A DNA stretch of 33,919 nt. Origin: Dehalococcoidia bacterium (GTDB lineage Bacteria; Chloroflexota; Dehalococcoidia; Lucifugimonadales; Lucifugimonadaceae). Position numbers and translations under genes: made by a program. Position 1 is the stretch's first letter; each line of letters begins with the position of its first letter. This document shows positions 16,420-24,181 of this stretch, piece after piece. The stretch spans positions 1 to 33,919 of the forward strand of contig PBVQ01000025.1 in the NCBI GenBank assembly GCA_002728715.1, read 5' to 3'. The notes beneath the pieces are model-generated. The model had not been told where the DNA came from and made no database searches. It worked only from the letters and a program-made list of their open reading frames with translations.

Positions 16420-17151
16420 TCATATAACCCAATTCGGTAAAGAATCTAAACTGAAAAGTTTCTTAATATTCTTTTTATTTATAACATTCTTAGACAAACC
16501 TGAATATATTATCGAACCAGAAGATAACATAACACATTCAGATATGTTATACCTCACGAAATCTATATCATGAGACGTAATAATTATATTTGTATCGAAT
16601 TCCTTAATAGTGTTTAATATTTGAGTCACTAATAATTTATTGGATAAATCTAAATTTGAGGTAGGTTCATCAAGTAGTAAATATTTAGGCTCTTGAACTA
16701 AAGCTCTGGCGAATCTCACTTTTTGCCTTTCGCCAGATGATAAATCATCTGTCCTATTTTTCCTAATCGATTCCAAATTTAGTAATTCAATTGTCTGATT
16801 AATGATTTTTCTGTCATTTTTACTTTGAAATCCCCAAAAAGACAAGTATGGATATCTACCCATTTCAATTATTTCCTCAACAGAAAATCCATAAGTTGGC
16901 TCATATTCTTGAGAGACAATTGCAAACATTTTCGCAAGTTGCTGAGGAGAAAAATTCAAAATATTACTATTATCTATGAAAATCTCTCCTCTGTTGCTTT
17001 TTAATAAACCCGAGATAATTTTTAATAGTGTTGTCTTACCCGACCCATTAGGACCTAAGATTCCAATTGAATCTGATGATAAATTTATTGAAATATCATC
17101 TATTATCAATTTTTCTCTATATCTAAAACTTATATTTTTAACACTAATCAT
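16420..17151 (-). CDS. btuD: Vitamin B12 importer, ATP-binding protein BtuD
   Basis: Cytoplasmic ATPase of a type II (FecCDE/BtuCDF) ABC importer. Walker A GPNGSGKTT is at 33-41, the Q-loop FAIVSQEYEP near 77-86, the variant signature LSSGERQ at 137-143, Walker B YLLLDEPT at 157-164, and the switch histidine is in ITSHDIDFV. EEIIEMGRYPYLS is the family's characteristic segment. It starts 11 bases after the binding-protein stop with no separate strong ribosome site, so it is the third gene of the riboswitch-led operon. By sequence alone siderophore or heme import would be equally possible; the cobalamin riboswitch upstream of the operon decides for B12. Confidence 0.88.
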   Translation of the reverse strand: MISVKNISFRYREKLIIDDISINLSSDSIGILGPNGSGKTTLLKIISGLLKSNRGEIFIDNSNILNFSPQQLAKMFAIVSQEYEPTYGFSVEEIIEMGRYPYLSFWGFQSKNDRKIINQTIELLNLESIRKNRTDDLSSGERQKVRFARALVQEPKYLLLDEPTSNLDLSNKLLVTQILNTIKEFDTNIIITSHDIDFVRYNISECVMLSSGSIIYSGLSKNVINKKNIKKLFSLDSLPNWVI

Positions 17152-17162
17152 TTATCTATGAA

Positions 17163-18248
17163 TTAGAAGTCCCCGAAATCTTCAAAGTTTCCTTCACTGT
17201 GTATAATTTTTGCAAGTTCCTGTGAACCTTTTATGTTCCAATAGGAAAGAGTTGTCCACCAATTTGAATTCACAAGATATACTTCTGAATTATTAATTGC
17301 AGTAATTGAATTTAATGAAGCATCCCCTATCAGTTGCTGGTAAAAATCTTCTCCTCCCCATTCTGGTGATTGAGTTATAACAATAATGTCAGGATTGATA
17401 GACATCAATTGTTCTTTATCTATCGTTGTATTTGATTCAATTCCAACTTTGGATGCAGCATTTATACCTCCACCTAAAGTAATAACAGAATCTTCTGTAG
17501 AACCAATGCCTGCAGTCCAATATGCATCCCACCAAGATAGCGCTAAGACAGTTTTAGTTGGGTTTTCACCTTGATTGGATAGAGAAGTCAATACATTTAT
17601 TTTATTTTCTATATCCTCCGCAAGAATTTCTGCATTATCAAGATTCCCAGTTGCATAAGCCATTAGCCAAATATCATTATATCTACCCTCAATAGAATTA
17701 CTTAATTGAGTTTGAATAACTATAATCCCGAAATCTTCTAAAGCATCTATAAGGTCTACTGAAGCATAAGGGTCAGCAAAAACTATATCAGGGTTCAAAT
17801 CAATAATATTTTCAGGGTCGCTAGTAATTATTGGCAATCCTTGAGCCTTTGAATATATATTACTATTGGGATCTTGAGCAAAACTTGTTGTAGCAACAAT
17901 TTGGCTTTTATCAGTTATTCCAAATAGTACCTCGTCGTGACCCAAAGAAATCGTAGCTACTTTATTAGGTTTTTCCTCAATATAGATATATTTACCATTG
18001 ATTTCTAAAACCCTTGGCCATGAAATGTTTTTTGGATCCGATATATAACTTATTTTCGACAATTCATCTTCAAAGTTATTTACTGTAATCGCTGTACTAG
18101 CAGGCAAAGCTGGCATAGCTTTGCTTGGAGGTTCAGCAGGGAGCGGCGTAGAGGGTAATTTAGTAATTTGACTTTTATTATTCTGATTTTCTCCACCGCA
18201 GGCAAAAAGAACAATTACAGTAGTTAATAATAAAAATTTAATTTTCAT
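17163..18248 (-). CDS. btuF: Vitamin B12-binding lipoprotein BtuF
   Basis: Substrate-binding protein of the importer, exported and lipid-anchored: signal peptide with lipobox LFAC and acceptor C17, then a Pro/Ala-rich linker to about residue 55. The mature part has the two-lobe type III fold typical of B12/siderophore binders, with KVATISLGHDEVLFGI, the lobe-spanning helix region and NPDIIVITQSPEW. At 361 residues it is longer than E. coli BtuF (about 266), partly through the linker. Its ATG overlaps the permease stop by 4 bases (ATGA), with AAGGAGGAA upstream at a rather long spacing. Assignment to B12 rather than iron rests on the riboswitch. Confidence 0.88.
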   Translation of the reverse strand: MKIKFLLLTTVIVLFACGGENQNNKSQITKLPSTPLPAEPPSKAMPALPASTAITVNNFEDELSKISYISDPKNISWPRVLEINGKYIYIEEKPNKVATISLGHDEVLFGITDKSQIVATTSFAQDPNSNIYSKAQGLPIITSDPENIIDLNPDIVFADPYASVDLIDALEDFGIIVIQTQLSNSIEGRYNDIWLMAYATGNLDNAEILAEDIENKINVLTSLSNQGENPTKTVLALSWWDAYWTAGIGSTEDSVITLGGGINAASKVGIESNTTIDKEQLMSINPDIIVITQSPEWGGEDFYQQLIGDASLNSITAINNSEVYLVNSNWWTTLSYWNIKGSQELAKIIHSEGNFEDFGDF

Positions 18249-19291
18249 GATATATAATTCCTCCTTAAGAAATTATTTTTAATTAGTAAAAACAAAAAAA
18301 ATGGGCCTCCAATAAGGCTCATTATTACTCCGACTCTAAGTTCAGATGATGTAAAAAAAATTCTAGTAATAAAATCCATTGATAAAACAAAAAAACCACC
18401 TGCTAAAGCAGATATAGGCAAAAGCAACCTGTTATCATGACCTATTATAAGTCTAATCAGATGAGGGACTACAAGCCCAACAAAAGCTAAAATTCCACTA
18501 ACAGAAACAGCTGCTGATGTAGCTAGCGTAGCAAAAAATAATGATGATAGTACAACTCTGTTTTTTTGAACACCAACAGACGAAGCATATTCATCTCCAA
18601 TCATTATTAAATTTATTTCCTTTGATCTGTATATGAGAAAAATCAACGATACAATAATTAAAGGGATAGAAATATTTATATGCTCCCATCTAGTCGATTC
18701 AAAACCACCTATTAACCAATAAAATATTGCTCTCATTTGAAAAGGACTATCACTTAAGTAAACTGATAATGTAATTAAGGAATTCAAGAATGCTCCAATT
18801 GCTATACCAGATAAAAGTAATATCGAATTAGATTTATGAGACATAAAAATATATATAGTAAATACCAAAAACGCAGCAAACAACCCACCTAATAAAGAAA
18901 ATATTGGGATAATCAATATACTAGTTGTATGTATTGCAAGCGATATAGGAATAACAGCTCCCAAAGCGGCTCCAGCAGAAACACCCAAAATAGAAGGATC
19001 TGCAAGCGGATTTCTAAATAATCCTTGAAGTACTACCCCAGAAATTGACAAGGCTAAGCCTACGAAAAAAGATAGTATTATCCTTGGAAGTCTTATATCC
19101 CATACCACTGAATCATTCACTAAATTACCTGAATTATTTTGAAAAAGTATCATTAGGACTTCAGAAATAGAAATATTAATATGACCGGAAGATAAAGAAA
19201 TAAAAGAAACTACAAAAGAAAGAAGAATAAATAAAATTGAAAAAAATAATATTGTTTGATATTTCTGATTTTTAATTATTATATTTCTCAT
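18245..19291 (-). CDS. btuC: Vitamin B12 importer, permease BtuC
   Basis: FecCD/BtuC-family permease of 348 residues with about ten hydrophobic helices, forming the homodimeric membrane channel. Family signatures seen are DIRLPRIILSFFVGLALSIS, GLFRNPLADPSILGVSAGAALGA (read in two parts), GEYASSVGV-like GDEYASSVGV and GLVVPHLIRLIIGHDNR. The ATG at 19291 has AAGG 9 bases upstream; that sequence can pair with CCTTA a few bases before it. It is the first gene of the btuC-btuF-btuD operon, about 85 bases after the cobalamin riboswitch, which therefore likely controls it. Confidence 0.9.
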   Translation of the reverse strand: MRNIIIKNQKYQTILFFSILFILLSFVVSFISLSSGHINISISEVLMILFQNNSGNLVNDSVVWDIRLPRIILSFFVGLALSISGVVLQGLFRNPLADPSILGVSAGAALGAVIPISLAIHTTSILIIPIFSLLGGLFAAFLVFTIYIFMSHKSNSILLLSGIAIGAFLNSLITLSVYLSDSPFQMRAIFYWLIGGFESTRWEHINISIPLIIVSLIFLIYRSKEINLIMIGDEYASSVGVQKNRVVLSSLFFATLATSAAVSVSGILAFVGLVVPHLIRLIIGHDNRLLLPISALAGGFFVLSMDFITRIFFTSSELRVGVIMSLIGGPFFLFLLIKNNFLRRNYIS

Positions 19292-19298
19292 TAATATA

Positions 19299-19320
19299 CC
19301 TTAATCTCATAAAAATAAGG
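19299..19320 (-). promoter_or_regulatory. Possible ribosome-site-masking hairpin of btuC leader
   Basis: On the minus strand CCTTA (19320-19316) can pair with TAAGG (19303-19299), which contains the btuC ribosome site AAGG; the loop is 12 bases. No U-tailed terminator hairpin is seen between riboswitch and gene, so control at translation start is the simpler reading. The stem is only 5 pairs. Confidence 0.35.
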
Positions 19321-19376
19321 CATAAGAAACATAACAATCTAATACCCTTTTATCGCGAAGAGTTAGATAAAAAATA

Positions 19377-19473
19377 CTTAGGCAGGTCTCCTGACTTATG
19401 AATTATCAATTACAGTGGCGCGACCGTGATGGACTTTCACCATCTTCCCTATTCTCTCTGATGAGCACCTAAG
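19377..19473 (-). ncRNA. Cobalamin riboswitch, compact form
   Basis: Read on the minus strand, the conserved elements occur in order: GGTGC near the 5' end, GAATAGGGAA, a GATGG/CCATC stem around GTGAAAGT, CGCGCCACTGTAA, and the B12 box AGTCAGGAGACCTGCC. The closing P1 stem CTTAGG (19473-19468) pairs with CCTAAG (19382-19377). The whole aptamer is only about 97 bases and lacks the large side domain of class I adenosylcobalamin riboswitches, so it resembles the short class II / marine env-type that prefers methyl- or aquocobalamin (inference). It lies ahead of btuC and is expected to turn the importer down when B12 is plentiful. Confidence 0.93.
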
Positions 19474-19490
19474 AATTATTTACTAAATCA

Positions 19491-19519
19491 AGCATACTTA
19501 AAATTAAAAATAATGTAAA
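19491..19519 (-). promoter_or_regulatory. Possible promoter of the riboswitch-btuCFD transcript
   Basis: On the minus strand TTTACA (19519-19514) and TATGCT (19496-19491) are exactly 17 bases apart. The predicted transcript would begin near 19484, about 10 bases before the riboswitch P1 stem, which is where it should begin. Confidence 0.5.
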
Positions 19520-19576
19520 TAGATAAAATTGGAAATCTTTTAATTTAAGTTATTTTGTATCATTAAGTTATTATAT

Positions 19577-19652
19577 GCCCCTGTAGCTCAGTGGATAGAG
19601 CAATGGTTTCCTAAACCATGTGTCGCGTGTTCGATTCACGCCAGGGGTACCA
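19577..19652 (+). tRNA. tRNA-Arg (anticodon CCT)
   Basis: The cloverleaf folds cleanly: acceptor GCCCCTG with CAGGGGT, D-arm TAGCTCAGTGGATAGAGCA, anticodon stem ATGGT/ACCAT with loop TTCCTAA (anticodon CCT, reading AGG), T-arm with GTTCGATTC, discriminator A649-equivalent at 19649 and CCA encoded at 19650-19652. It diverges from the riboswitch-btu transcript. TTGGAA (19529-19534) and TATTTT (19551-19556) could be its promoter, weakly supported. Confidence 0.96.
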
Positions 19653-19666
19653 CACAACTAATGATC

Positions 19667-20131
19667 TTATATAGAATCTTCTGATATGTCATTTGGAATT
19701 TCAAGAGGGGTTTCAAAAACCTCATTTCCTCTTTGAAGATTATCCGCAATCATACCTAAGGCCATAAAACCTGGAATCACAAATAATATAGTAACTAACC
19801 ATGCAATGAAAACTCCGAATCTTTGCCCTCTATAAATTATTAGAAAAATAAATGGAACTAATAAAATTGAAATTATTGCAATAAAAGATATTGGACCACC
19901 TAAATCTAAAAATTCATATAAAACAAATTGATCAATAATAAAAAATACTAAGGCTATGAAATCTAATTTTGCGACCTTGATTAAGCCTCTCTTGAAACCA
20001 TCGTTTTTATCTATATATCTATTTTTTTTATAACTATTATTTTTAGTATATGATTTCAATACCTTATTGCCACAATTACCACAAAAAGAAATATTTTTTT
20101 CTAAAAGAATTCCGCACATAGAACAATTCAT
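19667..20131 (-). CDS. Zinc-ribbon membrane protein, unknown function
   Basis: A 154-residue protein with an N-terminal zinc ribbon (C3-x2-C6 and C17-x2-C20), a basic linker to about residue 55, and three hydrophobic segments (about 57-75, 80-100 and 108-130). The C-terminal 20 residues are acidic. The cysteine spacing and position are identical to those of the DUF2339 protein just upstream, whose stop is 5 bases before this ATG, so the two probably work together in the membrane. GGATT upstream may be the ribosome site. No catalytic motif is visible. Confidence 0.75.
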   Translation of the reverse strand: MNCSMCGILLEKNISFCGNCGNKVLKSYTKNNSYKKNRYIDKNDGFKRGLIKVAKLDFIALVFFIIDQFVLYEFLDLGGPISFIAIISILLVPFIFLIIYRGQRFGVFIAWLVTILFVIPGFMALGMIADNLQRGNEVFETPLEIPNDISEDSI

Positions 20132-20136
20132 TTTAG

Positions 20137-22071
20137 CTAATCCTTTAGGATAAATTCCTTAATTCTATGTTCATATTTTTGATACATAAATCCTCCAATA
20201 ATTAATAAAACTCCCAAAAATACATATGCAATTATTCTATAAATTTGCTCTAGATTAAATGTGTCATATACAAATAGTTTTACCACAGGTATAGCAAGTA
20301 AAAATATTGCTGCAGATCTTATCTGATAAGACCTCTTAGAAATACCTATGACAAGTAAAATAGCAGAATAAATTCCCCAAAAAATTGTCAGACCTAGTGC
20401 TTTTGCATAAGATTTTGTATCATTATCAAAATCAAAAATATTACTATCAAAAACTGATGTAATTTCAAAACTAATTGACCAAACTATGAAAAAATTAGCC
20501 AATACTATTGTAAATATAAATAAGTTTTTTATTGATAAAGTTTCTCTTATTGAATCAAGGTTATTATTAGTGATATTAAAAAATAAATTTCTGTTAAATA
20601 ATTTTGTCTCGTGTTTTTTTATTACCAAATAGTAAAAATAAGAACTTGTCAAAAGACATAATGTGGTTATAAAAAAGACTAAAAATCTTTGATTAAAAAC
20701 AATCTGATAACCATCTAATTCATAGTCTTGAAAATCAATAAATAATAATCTAAAAATAGCTAGTATAAATATCATAGTTGAAAAAGCCTGAAACTCCCAA
20801 GACTTAAATCTTATCGACAGCCAAACAAAAACTAAAGCCTGTATGGAGAATAATATTGTAACAATAGTTCCAGATAATTGAACAGGAATTGCGGAAATAA
20901 TACAAATAATACCAACTCCTGCAAGCATTGAAGATAAAGTGATTTCATATTTGCTACGAATGTAAGATATGTATGCAAATATAAAATACAATAATCCAAC
21001 CGCGATTATAATAGATCCTAACCAAGAACTATTACCTTCACTCAATAAATCATTAGAAATAAATATAAAAATTAATGGATTAAGAGAAATTGTAGAATAT
21101 TCCCAAATTTTAGGTACAACATTTTTTCTAACAAAATATGAGATGGTTATCAAAAACTGCATTAGGAAATTTATGGCAAGAAAAATAAGTGCGTTATTAG
21201 TTGATATATTATCTTTATACAATTCGTTCCAAGTACCTAATAATTGATAGGAGCCTAAAATTGAAAGAACTTTGAAAAACCTCCAATCCTTAAATAATGA
21301 AATAATCAAAACAGATAAATTAATAACTAAAAGATAATAAACTAGTAAATTATTGTCTTCAGGTTCAGAAAAAGTATTAGTTGATACCTCCCTTGATATT
21401 CCACTATCATAAATTAGTAATGGTGCTAGTAAAGCTCCTAATAATCCAAGTATTGCAAGAGTTTGTGAATTTCTCAAAAATGCTAATCTTACAGAAATTC
21501 CGCTTGTCAAAACAAGCATAAGTATTGAAACCCAGGATGGCTTTATTATTTCATAAATAGCAGAACCTATAAAAACAGTAAGATAAAGTGTAGCTATACC
21601 GCCTCCTGATAAAGCAAAAGAATACACAGTATATCTCTTGGAGAAAAAATCTCCAAAAAAGATAAGCACAAATGATATTAATATTCCTGTCGCTATTTGA
21701 CTTTGTTGATTGATCCAATTATTCGAAAAAGCATGTTGTAGAAAAAAACCAACTCCCAAAATTAGAGCAAAAACTCCTACTCTTACTAACCAATTTCCCC
21801 CTAAATACTCTTCGACATTTGGAAATCTAAAGTTTTTTCGCTTTTTATCTTTACCTAAAGATGAAATTACAGAGTTAGGGTATTTATTTTTTGATTTAGA
21901 TCCACTAATAATAGAAATTTTTTGTTTTATCTCTTCTAAATCGTCCTGGATATTTCTATATTGGACATTTAATTCCTCAATAGTGAGATCTTCCTTTTTC
22001 ATTTGAACGCCACAGTAAGAACAAAATTTATCACTACTAGAAACAATTTTGTTACACTTATTGCATTTCAT
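20137..22071 (-). CDS. DUF2339-family polytopic membrane protein with zinc ribbon
   Basis: A 644-residue protein: N-terminal zinc ribbon (C3, C6, C17, C20), a short coiled-coil (about 28-55, EELNVQYRNIQDDLEEIKQK), then a very hydrophobic body with well over fifteen predicted membrane segments. The entry to the membrane part, GGNWLVRVGVFALILGVGFFL, is the signature of DUF2339 proteins, and the NGW/NNW and KLFVYDTFNL elements also fit. Family members are usually 600-1000 residues, so this is a small one. The biochemical role of the family is not established. It sits between the RraA-family gene (8 bases upstream) and a second zinc-ribbon membrane protein. Confidence 0.85.
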   Translation of the reverse strand: MKCNKCNKIVSSSDKFCSYCGVQMKKEDLTIEELNVQYRNIQDDLEEIKQKISIISGSKSKNKYPNSVISSLGKDKKRKNFRFPNVEEYLGGNWLVRVGVFALILGVGFFLQHAFSNNWINQQSQIATGILISFVLIFFGDFFSKRYTVYSFALSGGGIATLYLTVFIGSAIYEIIKPSWVSILMLVLTSGISVRLAFLRNSQTLAILGLLGALLAPLLIYDSGISREVSTNTFSEPEDNNLLVYYLLVINLSVLIISLFKDWRFFKVLSILGSYQLLGTWNELYKDNISTNNALIFLAINFLMQFLITISYFVRKNVVPKIWEYSTISLNPLIFIFISNDLLSEGNSSWLGSIIIAVGLLYFIFAYISYIRSKYEITLSSMLAGVGIICIISAIPVQLSGTIVTILFSIQALVFVWLSIRFKSWEFQAFSTMIFILAIFRLLFIDFQDYELDGYQIVFNQRFLVFFITTLCLLTSSYFYYLVIKKHETKLFNRNLFFNITNNNLDSIRETLSIKNLFIFTIVLANFFIVWSISFEITSVFDSNIFDFDNDTKSYAKALGLTIFWGIYSAILLVIGISKRSYQIRSAAIFLLAIPVVKLFVYDTFNLEQIYRIIAYVFLGVLLIIGGFMYQKYEHRIKEFILKD

Positions 22072-22079
22072 CTAAATTG

Positions 22080-22841
22080 CTACTTTTTATTACTATTTTT
22101 TTTCTTCCATGCTTCATACTCTGGCCTAGCTTCATCAGAAAGAGGATAATATCTGCGCAGATCTCCACCTTTTTCTAATTGAATTCTACTGAATTCCTCC
22201 CACTCATGATATTCACCAATAGATTCGGAAAATTCTTCTATGTGTTGCTGAGGAATAACGGCTGCACCATCATCGTCTGCAACAATCAAATCTCCAGGTG
22301 CAACAAAAGTGTCGCCACAAGCAATTGGAACATTCACAGCAAAGGGGAAAATTTCTGTCTGAGTATGGTAATTAGGAGTAACCCCTTTCAACCACAAACC
22401 TAAACCAATATCCTTACTCTCTCCAAAGTCTCTAATACAACCATCAATTATTGCTCCCAGTCCTCCTGCTCCATAAAAGTATGTAAGCATCATATTACCA
22501 AAAACTCCACTTTTCATACTACCTCTAGCATCAACTACAATTATATCGCCAGGTTTAGTGTGATACAAAGCATGCCTATGTAGTTGTTTTTCCGGTTCAA
22601 CATATTCACCTTCAGGATAAACATCTTCTCTCTTTGGCATAAATTGCAGTGTCAAAGCTGGACCGACTACTCTCTTACCAGGGGTAAAAGTTCTTGGACC
22701 TTGAATAAAAGGATCTTTGATACCAAATCCATGGGATAGTTTTCCTGCGACAGAAGCTGAACTTATATCTTTAAATTTTTCAATAATATTTTTTGAAGGT
22801 CTTTTTATTTCATCACCGTGGATTATTCTTTTATCTGCCAT
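22080..22841 (-). CDS. RraA-family protein (HMG-aldolase-like)
   Basis: A 253-residue member of the RraA/4-hydroxy-4-methyl-2-oxoglutarate aldolase family (older name dimethylmenaquinone methyltransferase-like). The core is seen as GDIIVVDARGSMKSGVFGN (about 98-116), GAIIDGCIRD with R137-D138 in the metal/substrate loop, and GDLIVADDDGAAVIP. It is longer than true RraA (about 160) and than bacterial HMG aldolases (about 230), so I call it an aldolase or decarboxylase of a 2-keto acid rather than an RNase E inhibitor. AAGGA precedes the ATG. It diverges from two acid-sugar dehydratases, whose 2-keto-3-deoxy products would be a plausible substrate (inference). DUF2339 follows on the same strand. 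Confidence 0.87.
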   Translation of the reverse strand: MADKRIIHGDEIKRPSKNIIEKFKDISSASVAGKLSHGFGIKDPFIQGPRTFTPGKRVVGPALTLQFMPKREDVYPEGEYVEPEKQLHRHALYHTKPGDIIVVDARGSMKSGVFGNMMLTYFYGAGGLGAIIDGCIRDFGESKDIGLGLWLKGVTPNYHTQTEIFPFAVNVPIACGDTFVAPGDLIVADDDGAAVIPQQHIEEFSESIGEYHEWEEFSRIQLEKGGDLRRYYPLSDEARPEYEAWKKKNSNKK

Positions 22842-22943
22842 TTAAACTATCCTTTTTATTAAAATTATTTATATAATTCCAAGCATTATATAGCCTTTTT
22901 GAAAGAAATTATATAATCTCTATGTATATTATCTATATATATA

Positions 22944-22975
22944 TTGACCATAAATAATTTAACTGAAAATATTAA
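22944..22975 (+). promoter_or_regulatory. Possible promoter of dehydratase operon
   Basis: TTGACC at 22944-22949 is a near-consensus -35. The candidate -10s (AATATT 22968-22973 or TATTAA 22970-22975) are spaced 18-20 bases away and are weaker. A 9-base direct repeat AATATTAAT occurs at 22968-22976 and 22982-22990, just before the ATG at 23003. Confidence 0.35.
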
Positions 22976-23002
22976 TAAAACAATATTAATGAAAGAAATA
23001 CA

Positions 23003-24154
23003 ATGAAAATAACTGATATTAAACCTTTCCCTGTCTGGGTAGGAACTCGAAACCAAATGCTCGTTAAGGTAGAAACAGATGAAGGAATTTACGGATGGGG
23101 TGAATCAGGTTTATCTAGTAGAGAGCTTGGTGTAAAAGGAATAGTTGAACATTACAGAGAATTTCTTATTGGAAAAGATCCTATGAAAAGAGGTGCTTTG
23201 TGGCAAGAGATGTATAGGAGTCAGTATTTTGAAGGTGGTAGAACATTAACTGGTGCTATATCGGCAATAGATATGGCTTTATATGACATAGCAGGAAAAA
23301 AATTAAGAGTACCTGTTTACGAATTACTCGGAGGAAAGCATAGAAATTGGGTGCCAACTTTTGCAACTGGCGGAGGCTCTTCACCTGAAGAAATGGTACA
23401 TGTTGCAAAAAAAATAATTTCAGAAGGATTTAATTGCTTTAGGATTCACAGAGGATTTGACGAAGAAAAAGAAAATATTTATGAACCAAGAGAGCATATA
23501 GCTCAAGTCGCTGAAGGCCTTATAAAAGTCAGAGAAGCTGTAGGGAATCTTCCTACTATAGGAACAGATATTCACCATAGACTTAATGTTGCAGAGGCAG
23601 CGTCATTTTGTCAGATGATGCCAGCCCATACACTTGATTTTCTTGAAGAACCAATAAGAGATGAGACACCTGAAGCATATGAAGTTCTAAGAAAAATGAC
23701 TAATATCCCATTTGCAATAGGAGAAGAATTTGCTTCAAAATGGCAATTTGTCCCATATATTGAAAGAGGAATAACAAATTATGTAAGAATTGATGTATGT
23801 AATGTTGGTGGAATAACTGAATCAATGAAAGTTGCAGGTTGGGCTGAAGCTCATTATATAGATCTTATGCCTCATAATCCACTTGGTCCAATATGTGTTG
23901 CTGCTACAGCTCATGTAGCAATGGCAACACCTAATTTTTCATGGCTTGAAATAAGAGAATCTTCTGGAGAAGATAATGGATTTTATTCAAAAGAAGTATT
24001 CCCTGTTCAAGCTGAAATTGTCCCAGGAAAAGTAATACCACTTGATAAACCTGGGCTAGGTGTAGAGGTAGATGAATCTTCATTAACTGAGCCCTTCAGG
24101 CACGCAGAAATGCCTCATCTAACCAGAAGAGACGGATCACATACAAACTGGTAA
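23003..24154 (+). CDS. Enolase-superfamily acid-sugar dehydratase, paralog 1
   Basis: Mandelate racemase / D-galactonate dehydratase-like enzyme (383 residues) expected to dehydrate an aldonic acid to a 2-keto-3-deoxy acid. The N-terminal capping domain spans about 1-115, then the barrel. Metal and catalytic residues line up with DgoD: D189 and H191 (GTDIHHR), E215/E216 (LEEP), E241/E242 (IGEEFASKW) and H291 (MPHNPLGPI). The ribosome site is weak (GAAAG). It shares about 105 of its first 120 residues with the next gene, but residues about 123-185, before the first metal ligand, differ strongly (here FRIHRGFDEEKEN). It is first in a three-gene operon diverging from the RraA-like gene. Substrate unproven. 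Confidence 0.9.
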   Translation: MKITDIKPFPVWVGTRNQMLVKVETDEGIYGWGESGLSSRELGVKGIVEHYREFLIGKDPMKRGALWQEMYRSQYFEGGRTLTGAISAIDMALYDIAGKKLRVPVYELLGGKHRNWVPTFATGGGSSPEEMVHVAKKIISEGFNCFRIHRGFDEEKENIYEPREHIAQVAEGLIKVREAVGNLPTIGTDIHHRLNVAEAASFCQMMPAHTLDFLEEPIRDETPEAYEVLRKMTNIPFAIGEEFASKWQFVPYIERGITNYVRIDVCNVGGITESMKVAGWAEAHYIDLMPHNPLGPICVAATAHVAMATPNFSWLEIRESSGEDNGFYSKEVFPVQAEIVPGKVIPLDKPGLGVEVDESSLTEPFRHAEMPHLTRRDGSHTNW

Positions 24155-24181
24155 ATAAAAATAAATTTAGGAGATAATATA

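Noticed and set aside
16420-18248. Iron-siderophore or heme importer reading of the ABC system
   Set aside because: The protein families alone allow it, but the cobalamin riboswitch directly upstream of the first gene makes B12 the better assignment.
22080-22841. Calling the RraA-like protein a ribonuclease E inhibitor or menaquinone methyltransferase
   Set aside because: It is much longer than RraA, the methyltransferase name is a known misannotation for this family, and the context is catabolic.
22885-22917. Inverted repeat ATTATATA ... TATATAAT in the RraA/dehydratase gap
   Set aside because: Pure A/T arms with a 17-base spacer; I cannot separate it from background.
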